Source of the DNA: Amphiura filiformis
Taxonomy: Eukaryota; Echinodermata; Ophiuroidea; Amphilepidida; Amphiuridae
Reading direction: 5' to 3'
Assembly (NCBI RefSeq): GCF_039555335.1
Contig: NC_092640.1
Coordinates: 30,076,204-30,140,203 of the forward strand
Length of the DNA stretch: 64,000 nt
Position numbers and translations under genes: made by a program. The notes under the pieces were generated by a model. That model did no database searches, had not been told where the DNA came from, and saw only the letters and a program-made list of their open reading frames with translations. Position 1 is the first letter of the stretch. Every line of letters starts with the position of its first letter. Positions 46,601-54,552 of the stretch are shown one piece after another.

Positions 46601-49600
46601 GTGTTTTAGGAAGCAAGGGCACGGCACGGCCTGCAAAATTTTCTGTGTCAATCGAATGCATCTTTTACTGACTATCACTCACTTGTGTACCGCTCTCTTT
46701 ACAGACATGACAACCGTAAACACGACAACAACTGATGTCACAACGTCATATTCCATGACAACGACATCAGGATCAACATCAACAGATAGCGCCACGTCAA
46801 CGTCATCAGAAACGTCAACATCAATCACGTCAACGTCAATCACGTCAACGTCAATCACGTCAACGTCAATCACGTCAACGTCAACAGGCACCATAACATC
46901 AACAACAGATTACACAAGTACCGAGACAAGTACCAGACCCTCTTGTAAAAATGGTAATCTTTGAAACAAATTGGCAACTACTGAATTACAATGCTTCATT
47001 ACAATGCTTCATAGAGCTCTTAATCTTTAAAAGAGCACTAAACACTAAATAAGATACAATTTTTTAAGATATTTATTTTGTTGCTACTAAACACGGATGT
47101 AAAACGTCATGGGTGCCGGTCGTTGAAGAGATTATCAACGTGGTGACTGGGCTATTCCAGTTGAAATCCACACTACCCCTGTGGAAGTATTTGGAAATAT
47201 TTTCCACAGGGGAGTATGTTTTTCCAAGTATAATTGGTCAGAGTTAATCATTTTGAAACTAATACTCCCCTTGTATTATGGCTTTACCTATATCTTCCAC
47301 AACTGGAGTGAGTATTTCAAATGGAAGTTACCGTTGTCTATTCACCCGGGGGTCACTCTCACACAAAAGTGCCTCCCACCCGCGTCCGAACACCTCTGAA
47401 ATGCACCCTTAATGGCGAATTTTCACATAACCAAATTGCACCCACACATGCAAAATCATACCCTAAATGGCGTAGCACATGCCTAAACCATACCCTAAAT
47501 GGCGTCAACTGAGAAATATCTATATTGATACCCTAAGTGGCGTTAACAGGGAAATGAGCTAATTTGATACCCAAGGTGTCTTTTTGATGTTGCAGACATA
47601 TAAATACTGAAGAAAACATACACAAAAGTAACAATAACCAATTAGAAAGTGGTGATTTTTATGAAATTAGTGCAAACTCACTCAAACAATAATATTACTA
47701 ACCCTAAACGTCTAAGGATTTGGCTGAAAAAGGACCCCTAAATGGCGATGCCTTCTGAAAAAGTACCCTTTTTCAAAAAGACGTCGTCGACGACGCTGTG
47801 TGGTGAAAAACATACCCTTTTAGACGTTTTTCTTGGACACGGGTGCGTAGCAAGTCAAGTAGTGAGTGACACCCGGGTCTATTCAATTCAGAATTGATAC
47901 TCCCTTTGTGGCAGAGTTTAGCCGAATCTTCCACAGGGGTAGTGTGGATTTTAAATGGAATAGCCCATTTGCCGAACTTGCATGCGAACCAGAACTGGGA
48001 CAACACCCTAAAATTGATCAGAATTTAGGTTTTCGTATGTTTGGAACAATATAGATGTGCTTGCTAATGAAGCTGGAAAATGGCAAACGTGACAGCAATA
48101 ATTACTTTCATTACTTCCGTTTTCGCTATCGGCTCGAGTGAGGACTCCGGAAACTTATACTTTACCATGTTTACAGGGGGAATTAATAATTCGACTGCGC
48201 AGTGCCAGATGTGCATTGTTTACATGTTACTCATTTCGGCAACAAATGGACGGTTAATTCTCATGATTCTGCCCTCCATATTAATAAATGCGACTTCAGT
48301 TTTGATGCGTGCGATTTTTGTTGTTTGATTTGTTAGTTTTAAGGTAATGTCAGAAATTTCTTATTTTCGTGATTTTTAGGAACAGCAAAACCCTGTAAGG
48401 ATAATCGATGCAGAAACTGTGGCTGGTTGGTTCTCTTGTTTCTTCCAGTTTTGCTTCTCCTCTTTGCGTCTTGGTATTATCGCCATAAAATAAGGATTTG
48501 GATCCGAAGGTATATAAATAACTCGATTAAATGTAATGTTAACAGAATCGAGCGACACGTTTGTGAAGGTTCCCATTCATCCATGTATCCATTATAAAAA
48601 ATTAAACTCTTTTAAGATCAGGTGCGATACCGTAACCTCCCCCAAAACGCGAGTTCAGTTGAATGTCTACGGTAGGTATTATGATTGTCTAAAGGATAGC
48701 AGAATGCTTTGAAAAATAATTAAATGACATTATATCACACCCGTCTTTGTAAACTATTAATGTCGGTTTATTCTATAAAATCAAAGTCTTAAAACTACGG
48801 AAGCTTCTAAGTGCCACGACCGTATTATAAAACCATTCAACTGTACTCGCGTTTTGAGAGGCTACGGTACACACCGACATCACCTGGTAAATAATTACAT
48901 TGTACAGCAGAGAAACTAAAATCAATACCCGGGATAGATACACATGTATGTTCTATGCACGATTTGATATTCACACGATAAATCTTTGGATACCGGGGTA
49001 GAAAATCTCCCGTAATTTTTTGATTCTAAAGAAGCCAATTTCAAGACTTGCACTTGAAAATATGTGTTGAAAGAATATGATAGTCGTTAGCTTGCGTATT
49101 GAGAAATAACCGTGCGTTTTGAACTCAAAAACTGACACAAATTCTGATTTGATATGTGCCGAACAAAAAAAGACAGCTGCCCTCATTCGTAAACACTCGG
49201 GTCACGGAAGATACACGGTACTATAGCGCAGCGTAGGCCACTGGTGGAGGTGGTGACGTATACCATGCTCACTGGCATCTACAGAGGTCAGTCACCAGGC
49301 TATTGTCAATAGCCTTAGTCGGATGTCCCTCGGCCCATTATGCGTCTCAGAACTATTAGACAGGTCGGAACAAAATGGCCATGCGTGGCTGCGGACTACC
49401 ATCATGGCGATTTCTGCCATGAAGATATCGGGGCGGTGACACTGTGCGGTATCGCACTTTATCCTAGGTGCATATTTAGGCCGTCTGTTGATTTGGCGGA
49501 AATTGGTCATTGACCAGTGGCAGAATGGTGTTAGCAGAGGTCGTTGTACATTGTATGTAACAGAATCCACGCTACTAACAATCGGGCTCAGATTTTGAGT

Positions 49601-50954
49601 CAAGCTAACGACTATCATATTCTTTCAACACATATTTTCAAGTGCAAGCCTTGAAATTGGCTTCTTTACAATAAAAAAATTACGGGAGATTTTCTACCCG
49701 GTATCCAAAGATTTATCGCCTGAATATCAAATCGTGCATAGAACATACAAGTGTATCTATCCCGGGTATTGATTTTAGTTTCTCTGCTGTACAATGTAAT
49801 TATTTACCAGGTGATGTCGGTGTGTACCGTAGCCTCTCAAAACGCGAGTACAGTTGGATGGTTTTATAATACGGTCGTGGCACTTAGAAGCTTCCGTAGT
49901 TTTAAGAGTTCGATTTTGTAGAATAAACCGACATTAACAGTTTACAAAGACGGGTGTGATATAATGTCATTTAATGATTTTTCAAAGCATTCTGCTATCC
50001 TTTAGACAATCATAATACCTACCGTAGACATGGTAGAATTCCATTTACAGGCATAATAATATGCCTCTACATGAGTATTTTTTAAGTAAGAGGCGAAGGC
50101 AGATGACCTCCACAAAAACATTATTTAGAGTTTGAGCAACTATATTACTGATACAGGCGGCTGTGCAAAAGTAAAGGTAAAGGTAAAGGAGACGATCCTG
50201 TATAAACAGTGATCGGAGTGCCCATCTCTCTTTCATTGGCGATTGGGCCAGACTCCTCCATGTAATGTTACTATAGGGGATCGCTACACCTCCTCTACAG
50301 CGAGTCTGTTACCTTCCCAGCATTTAAGAATGCCGGTACCCATTTAAACACCTGGGTGGAGAGGAGTAATCGAGATAAAGTGCCTTACTCAAGGGCACGC
50401 TCGAACCCGCAACCTTCCGATTATGAGTCAGCGCCCGTTCGGCTAGGCCACCGTGCTCCCTTTAGACAATCATAAAGCTACCGTAGACATGGTAGAATTC
50501 CATTTACAAGCATAATAATATTATGCAAACAAGTATTATTGTAAGACCAATCTATTGTAATGTTTTGTGGAAAGTGTCTGCATTTCGTCTCTTTCGTCAA
50601 CGTCTCTTTTCGTCAAAAAAAAAACAAACCCGCATATGCTTGTAGATGGGATTCTACGGTATTACTGCAACGCCAATAGATTATAGATTTCAAACTTCAC
50701 AACTTCAAACGATAAATACCGCAATATCAAACTATGCTCATATTTACAGGTGTATTCGGGTTACGAGTCCGCATGGGGCCATGTCTTCAGAATTATTGAC
50801 CGAACAAGGCTCCATTTACAGAGAACCCACTACGCAGGATTCAAATCCGGATTCGAATAATTCAGAGGAACAACAAAACGATGATGCAGGAATTGAAATA
50901 ACGCAAAATTTAAATAATCCAGTGGAAGAACAACATGACGAAACAGCTGTATGA
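37640..50954 (+). CDS. Copy B: mucin-like type I membrane protein (5 exons, 227 aa)
   Basis: Gene-level entry; coding exons are 37640-37681, 42570-42627, 46705-46953, 48380-48509 and 50750-50954. The joined 684 bases are open to TGA with the same phases (0,1,1,2) as copy A. Residues 1-25 form a signal peptide (MSAMMAWRLSFLLT, VICLADHTEAF). The stalk (about 26-113) is almost entirely Thr/Ser with four consecutive SITST units and one NTT sequon. Cysteines 114, 122, 127 and 130 precede the helix WLVLLFLPVLLLLFASWYY (132-150). The tail begins RHKIRIWIRRCIRV, continues through an acidic Gln/Asn/Glu-rich segment with SIYREP, and ends HDETAV, a class I PDZ-type ligand. The longer tail and stalk suggest different signalling or reach from copy A. 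Family not recognised; membrane location is inferred from the architecture. Confidence 0.8.
38274..38760. mobile_element. Foldback element, family 1 (copy 2)
   Basis: Same ends as 5851-6292 (GTCTGCACAAAAAGTAACTC, GAGTTACTTTTTGTGCAGTC) and the same long mirrored arms (CTATAGATTCAGAACTAATA and its complement). Confidence 0.85.
38965..40010. mobile_element. TIR element rich in GGGGTCA words
   Basis: AAAACTACGGGGTTATATTT near 38967 mirrors TTTTTGACCCCGTAGTTTT ending near 40007. The ends carry many alternating GGGGTCA / TGACCCC words. The homologous stretch of copy C (about 61390) runs uninterrupted across the insertion point, supporting a post-duplication insertion. A 60-codon frame at 39241 is not supported. 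Confidence 0.7.
40295..40420. mobile_element. hAT-like end fragment
   Basis: Starts CAGTGGCGGCACCGGG, the same terminus family as 56758-56931, then a G run and TTGTACAAAATTGCCGCAAA. No matching right end found, so a fragment or an element with a lost end. Confidence 0.45.
41986..42322. mobile_element. TTAA-flanked MITE, family 4 (copy 2)
   Basis: TTAA at 41982-41985 and 42323-42326. Ends AGGCGTATTTTGTGATCC and GGATCACGAAATGCCCTT. Contains a perfect 30-base palindrome (42142-42171) centred on GGTATACC that copy 1 lacks. Confidence 0.8.
42570..42627 (+). CDS. Copy B exon 2 (signal peptide end)
   Basis: TTGTTTCAG acceptor, then VICLADHTEAFTTLPSDPV plus one base, donor T|GTAATT, phase 1. A nearer donor (C|GTATGT at 42624) would give phase 0 and an immediate stop in exon 3, so the T|GTAATT donor is chosen; it also aligns with copy A's donor. 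Confidence 0.65.
42888..43382 (-). repeat. Repeat family X, minus copy
   Basis: Reverse complement of sequence in 58085-58875 and 62448-63079 (CATGACTGCATCATG end, AAGTCCTGCAAAGGTCGA, GGTGTTATCTGTCGTTTACA). Imperfect terminal repeats (CATACTGCAGTTACTGTCC against the complement of GACATGACTGCATCATG) suggest a DNA element. Part of the same family reappears at 45718-45953, on the far side of the tandem arrays. Confidence 0.7.
43580..44105 (-). repeat. 88-91-bp tandem array carrying histone-type stem-loops
   Basis: Six units start near 43602, 43691, 43779, 43870, 43961 and 44049. On the minus strand each of the four central units reads GGCTCTTTTCAGAGCCACCA, which matches the metazoan replication-dependent histone mRNA 3' stem-loop including the ACCA flank (known consensus). 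The unit at 43602 has GACTCT/AGAGTC, a paired change that keeps the stem; the 44049 unit is degraded. Each unit also has a second inverted pair, AGCAGAT..ATCTGCT. No histone coding sequence or purine-rich downstream element is seen, so function as a 3' end signal is unproven. Confidence 0.85.
44220..44309. repeat. Perfect inverted repeat, 33-bp arms
   Basis: GTACAGATTAGCGGCTCTGT then GATTGGTTGTTTG (44220-44252) is perfectly mirrored at 44277-44309 around a 24-base loop. It lies between two tandem arrays and could extrude as a cruciform or transcribe to a strong hairpin. The CCAATCACAGAGCC words contain CCAAT boxes. Confidence 0.9.
44325..44950. repeat. TTATCTGGGGTT minisatellite with orientation switches
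   Basis: Units of about 34 bases (CTTATCTGGGGTTAAGGCGC and variants such as TTTAGACTGC, TTTACGTC) run in plus orientation from about 44369 to 44800, but the flanking ends (44331-44366 and about 44815-44950) are in the reverse orientation (CCCCAGATAAGGC). The array is therefore itself a large imperfect hairpin. Confidence 0.85.
45008..45485. repeat. About 152-bp tandem repeat, three units
   Basis: GGCCATCTTGGATTTCTGG recurs near 45012, 45168 and 45319 and in decayed form near 45468, with AAAAAGTGTCTTTGTACACG shared between. Junctions hold CAAGATGGCGCC and CCACCATCTTGG, which resemble YY1 sites in opposed orientation. A 74-codon minus-strand frame inside is repeat-derived. Confidence 0.85.
45718..45953 (-). 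repeat. Repeat family X, minus fragment
   Basis: Contains ACTGTGTATTGTGTATAGGA, ACGGACAGTAACTGCAGTAT and GCGCGTCAATGG in the minus orientation. Ends at CTGCAGTATG. With the plus copy at 46396-46612 it forms an inverted pair before exon 3 of copy B. Confidence 0.65.
46250..46330. mobile_element. hAT-like terminus fragment
   Basis: CAGGGCTGGATTTACCATTG followed by GGCCCGGGCACAGGGCCCCC resembles one end of a common hAT-like family; no partner end found before 46396. Confidence 0.4.
46396..46612 (+). repeat. Repeat family X, plus fragment
   Basis: CATACTGCAGTTACTGTTCA, GACGCGTGACCTCTAC, TTAACGTCACTGTGTGAAAA and AACATGTCCTAAATTTTTAG match the copies at 58085 and 62448. It ends about 90 bases before the exon 3 acceptor of copy B. 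Confidence 0.7.
46705..46953 (+). CDS. Copy B exon 3 (Thr/Ser-rich stalk with SITST repeats)
   Basis: CTCTTTACAG acceptor; 82 full codons in phase 1; donor G|GTAATC. About two thirds Thr and Ser. A 15-base unit (ACGTCAACGTCAATC) encoding ITSTS is repeated four times; copy A has a single unit. Ends RPSCKN plus split Gly, identical to copy A. The in-frame minus-strand VDVDVID frame is its shadow. Confidence 0.85.
47149..47966. mobile_element. TIR element inserted in copy B intron 3 (outer)
   Basis: GGGCTATTCCAGTTGAAATC then CACACTACCCCTGTGGAAG pairs with CTTCCACAGGGGTAGTGTGG then ATTTTAAATGGAATAGCCC. Copy A intron 3 reads straight across the homologous site (near 27605), an empty site. It holds another transposon at 47345-47877. 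Confidence 0.85.
47345..47877. mobile_element. Nested TIR element with 8-bp TSD (inner)
   Basis: Ends CCCGGGGGTCACTC and GAGTGACACCCGGG (one mismatch) are flanked by TCTATTCA on both sides (47337-47344, 47878-47885). The interior repeats ACCCTAAATGGCG words. The 8-base duplication fits hAT-like or another 8-bp-target superfamily. 533 bases, no transposase. Confidence 0.9.
48380..48509 (+). CDS. Copy B exon 4 (Cys cluster and TM helix)
   Basis: GATTTTTAG acceptor; 42 full codons between split Gly and Arg codons; donor AG|GTATAT, phase 2. Encodes TAKPCKDNRCRNCG, the Leu-rich membrane helix and YYRHKIRIWIR. Two codons shorter than copy A between the second and third cysteines. Confidence 0.85.
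48664..50031. repeat. Long inverted repeat, 431-bp arms, in copy B intron 4
   Basis: Arms 48664-49094 and 49601-50031 are reverse complements at high identity around a 506-base spacer (shared words CACGACCGTATTATAAAACC, CATCACCTGGTAAATAATTA, AATACCCGGGATAGATACAC). The outer part of the right arm aligns with copy A intron 4 (near 30165-30255), so the left arm is probably an inverted duplicate of intron sequence and not a plain transposon. The 108-codon minus-strand frame in the spacer has no support. Confidence 0.9.
50171..50461 (-). mobile_element. tRNA-derived SINE in copy B intron 4
   Basis: Minus strand: head GGTGGCCTAGCCGAACGGGC, B box GGGTTCGAGCGTG, tract CTTGAGTAAGGCACTTTATC and a (TTTACC)n 3' tail near 50171-50188. 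Same family as 1787-2068. A 58-base sequence (TTTAGACAATCATAA onward) occurs directly before this region (50001-50060) and directly after it (50461-50519). Confidence 0.8.
50750..50954 (+). CDS. Copy B exon 5 (long acidic cytoplasmic tail)
   Basis: TATTTACAG acceptor, split Arg, CIRVTSPHGAMSSELLTEQ, then a Gln/Asn/Glu/Asp-rich stretch with SIYREPTTQDSNPDS and ending EEQHDETAV before TGA. It exceeds copy A's tail by 42 codons lying exactly between two in-frame GAACAA words. Y-R-E-P is a possible SH2-ligand tyrosine, and ETAV a class I PDZ ligand; both are predictions. Confidence 0.8.
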
Positions 50955-51028
50955 AATTTGCCTACCTCTTGAGGAGCGGACAGAAGAATAACGCAAAAAA
51001 CTGATTCCGTCCGCAAGTCTTGCTTTTA

Positions 51029-51571
51029 TGGTCCAGGACCACAATGCTATATTGGAACGCCATTATTTTAAAGTTTTTTACACCCGGCGTAACTTACGCT
51101 AACATTGATAAAAAATCCACAAATATTTTCGCTACTCCTATATACCGCGTGTCCACACCTAGTCTACTCCTAGCACTAACGGCGACCAGTTCCACCAATT
51201 ATTCACTTCTGGTCGGCGTAAACATCGGCTACCACTTCCGGTGTTTTCGTGACCTTTTTCAACCACGCGATATGTAATGTCTTTGTTCCGACAAACAAAA
51301 GGGTCAAACTTACACCGGGTGCCAGGAGTAGCAGCGTTTACATTGCAACCTAAGCCTGGCGGAGGTTAGACCCAGCTCGCTACTCCTGACTTTTGTCAGG
51401 AGTAAATCGTAAATCACACTGCCACTACTCCTGGCAGCGCCTACCGCTACTCCTAGCAATTTGCGCCGACCAAGTTCCGCCGCGCGTACGTCCGACAATG
51501 TGAACACAAGTCAGGGCCTCAGCCCTGCGGGGCTTACGACATTAATGATTTTGCATTGTGGTCCTGGACCA
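51029..51571. mobile_element. TIR element just downstream of copy B
   Basis: Perfect 19-base ends TGGTCCAGGACCACAATGC and GCATTGTGGTCCTGGACCA, each themselves partly palindromic. It begins 75 bases after copy B's stop codon, so probably lies in the 3' UTR. Frames inside are unsupported. Confidence 0.8.
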
Positions 51572-51740
51572 CATGTTGTGGACGAAATGATATATTTGTG
51601 AAAATACACGGGCTGTACGCATATCTATTTAAATACAAGGAAGGTCTGAATTTTTTTTATTATTACGAGGTTAGGTCTGTATAATGTATAAATGAAAGTT
51701 GATCTTAAGTTGAAGTTAATCCTGGGGGAGGGGCAGGAGG

Positions 51741-51810
51741 CAGTGGCGTGCGCAGCACATTGAAAGTGAGGGGGGGGGGCAGGTTGTTCAGTTCCCCCGA
51801 ATGGAGTCTG
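51741..51810. mobile_element. hAT-like terminus fragment
   Basis: CAGTGGCGTGCGCAGCACAT followed by a G run and CCCCCGAATGG; one end only of a hAT-like element. Confidence 0.4.
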
Positions 51811-51812
51811 AT

Positions 51813-52349
51813 TACCCAGCAAACACAAAAACGTTTTAAATAAGTTATATTTGGCTTTCGGTTTAGGTAAAAACGTTTTAATAACATTAAAATGTCGGGT
51901 TATATAAAGGTCATGATAACGTTTTAAAACGTTTTTATGAAAACACACTACAACAATATTTTTAAATGTTGTCAAAAAATGTTATTGTAAACTATTTTTG
52001 CAAACATTTTTGCCAAATATTGTGTCAATACTAAAATAACATTATGTTAAAATATTTGAACCCAGCAAACACAGAAAGGTTTTGAAAATGTTTTTTCAAA
52101 ACCTTTTAATAACATTTAAATGTCGGGTTATATAAAGGTCATGCAAACGTTTTTAAAACGTAATTGAAAATATTTTGGGCAAACATTTTTCGCAAAATAT
52201 TTTTTCAACTCCCAAAATAACATTCTGTTTAGAATGTTTTGTATCAAGTTTTCAAGAATGTTTTTGGAATGTTATTAAAACGTTTTTATACCCTTTATAT
52301 AACCCGACATTTAAACGTTTTCTGTAAAGCATTTTTGTTTGCTGAGCAG
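51813..52349. mobile_element. CCCAGCAAACAC-type inverted-repeat element
   Basis: Starts ACCCAGCAAACACAAAAACG and ends TTTTGTTTGCTGAGC. AACGTTTTAATAACATT, TGTCGGGTTATATAAAGGTC and CAAACATTTTT words recur in tandem (second start at 52065) and inverted. A fragment of the same family (AAAACGTTTTATACTC) abuts the LINE at 52624-52652. Confidence 0.65.
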
Positions 52350-52354
52350 TAGAT

Positions 52355-52600
52355 TAGGCCAAAAAAAAAAGGTTTGTCTCAAAGCTGACGAGAAATTTAA
52401 AAACAAATGCGAAATGCGATTTCTTTTTTTTTTTTTTTTTGTATTTTGAGAAAAAAGTCTGATTTTCGCTGTTTTTTCTGGAAAAACTATAAAAAAATTT
52501 TTTGGAAATAAAAAAATTTCCGCATTTGTTTTTTGTCAAATCGTGGATTTTACAAACGCGCGCGTCAGCTTTGAGACGAACCTTTTTTTTTTTGGCCTTA
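52355..52600. mobile_element. 246-bp TIR element
   Basis: TTAGGCCAAAAAAAAAAGGT then TTGTCTCAAAGCTGACG pairs with CGTCAGCTTTGAGACGAACC then TTTTTTTTTTGGCCTTA. Non-autonomous. Confidence 0.75.
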
Positions 52601-52652
52601 TCAAAAATATTTTTTAAGGTTATGAAAACGTTTTATACTCTTAATATACCCT

Positions 52653-54552
52653 TTAAATCTCCTTGAAGCGTTCCATGATCCTCCTCAAAATGTGTATTTG
52701 CTTAGCACAGCTGCGACCTGATCTAAAGCCAGCCTGGTTGCTTCTCAGTAAAGGATCCATGTGAGGTCGGATTCTGTTCAGAAGGATCTTGTTGTACACT
52801 TTTGCGGCAATGGACATAAGTGAAATACCACGGTAGTTTGTCATGAGAGAGAGGTCTCCTTTCTTTGGCAGAGGAATGATGACATTTGTGACCCACTGAC
52901 GTGTCGGTGTCAGCGTTGAGAATACTTCCATACAGAATTTGAGAATCATATCAATCATGATATCCCCTTCTCCCTGAAGTGCTTCAGCAGTTATAGCACA
53001 GTCCAATGCTGCTGCCTTGTTGGTCTTCATGGCTGCTATTGCTTCAACTACTTCTTCACGAGTTGGGGGCTCAGTGATAATAGGAAGATCTTCAACAGGT
53101 GGTGCAGGAAGTTCTGAAGCTGCTGTGCCACTGTCGTTGTTAAGGAGTGAGCTGAAATATTCCTTCCATTCCTCAAGCAGTTCATGGTCACTGGTTGGGG
53201 CTGATCCATCTCTCTTTTTGACTTTTACCCCTTTCCTTGAGTGCTTCCCAGAAAGCGAGTGTATGATTTTCCAGGTGGTGGTGTAATTCCCCATTGCATC
53301 GGCCAGCTTCAGGTCTTCCATCTGCTTATTGAGTGTAGCAAGCTCATCAGATTTATAGGAGTTGTTAAGGCTGGTGTTCAAGTTCCTCCATCTTTCTCTA
53401 GATTGACAGGATTTTGAAATGGAGTACCGCTTTTTGGCCTCATCCCTTTCAAGTTTAAGTCTGATGGTTGCATCTGATACCCAACTTGGCAGTCCGCATG
53501 ACCGCATGGCTTTTGCTTTCCAATAACTTCCTCAGCAACTTCACGAACTGCTTTCTCAAATGTCTCAATTTCTCAAACCTATCAGAGATGGGTGTGGCAT
53601 CATCCAAGCTCAAGACCTGGAATCTGTTTGTTAGTTCCAGCTGAAATTCCTCTTTTGTATCAGGATCTTGCAACTTCTTCCAATTGAATTTTGGTTTTCC
53701 TTTGCTTGTTCGCAAACTGGCAGCTAGACGGACGCTCACAATACGATGATCGGAGTCCACTTCTACTGAATTGTATGCTCGACAGTTGCGGAGAGAATTT
53801 ACACACTTGCTTGTTATTAGAATGTGGTCTAACTGTGCATGGGTTGATCCAGCTGGATGGGTCCAAGTCCAGAGACGATTCCTGGGTTGGGGGAATCTCA
53901 TTTGGGCCGGTCCGAGGTTGTACTCCTGGCAAATGTTGACCAGACGCTCACCATTGTCATTGGTTGAATCATGGTAGCAGTATGGACCAATCACCCAAGG
54001 ATGGGAAAGATGACTATCTGTTCCAATTCTGGCATTAAAATCACCGAGGATGAGATGGATGTCGTGTCTTTTCATACCATCCAGGTGGTCAGATAGAGGT
54101 GAATAGAAATCCTCCTTGTCAGAAGATGTTGAGCACTCAGTGGGTGCATATACAACAGTGATGCTAAGCTGAGGGTTACCATGGAATGTTACAAATAGTA
54201 TCCTCTCGAAAACAGATTCAACACTCTTAAGACATTTGTGAACATGCTTGGACAAGACCAGACCCACTCCTCCATGCCTTTGCTTGGTAGCAGAACTGTA
54301 TACTATAACCCAGTTCCTATCGTCTGACCAAAGTTCATCAGTTGGGCTTGGTGTAATGAGACGATGTTCTTGAATTCCGGCAATGTCAATACCTGCATCA
54401 GCACAGCCCATGAATAGCTGATGGATTTTCCCTTGTTGATTAATAGTACGGACATTATAAGTAAATATTACAAGAGGTTTGAAGGTAGACAGGCGACAAT
54501 AATCAGGGCCAACAGTTCGTGATGGTGTGCCGAGTTCCCGCTGGTCCGTCAT
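52653..54552 (-). pseudogene. LINE endonuclease and partial reverse transcriptase
   Basis: Minus strand. The first frame (54552-53455) is an AP-type endonuclease: VIFTYNVRT, catalytic IQEHR, VYAPTE, GDFNARIG, and the terminal SDHRIV are all present. The second frame (53507-52653) is one base out of register with a break near 53455-53507, and carries the linker and RT start: PLPKKGDLSLMTNYRGISLM, KILLNRIRP, QAGFRSGRSC. It stops at FKEI before the FADD catalytic block, where another repeat begins. The single frameshift and the missing 3' half make it inactive, though long intact frames suggest recent activity. Motifs fit the RTE-like lineage also seen at 33785-35097. Losing the 3' end is opposite to normal LINE truncation and implies a later deletion or insertion. 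Confidence 0.85.
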
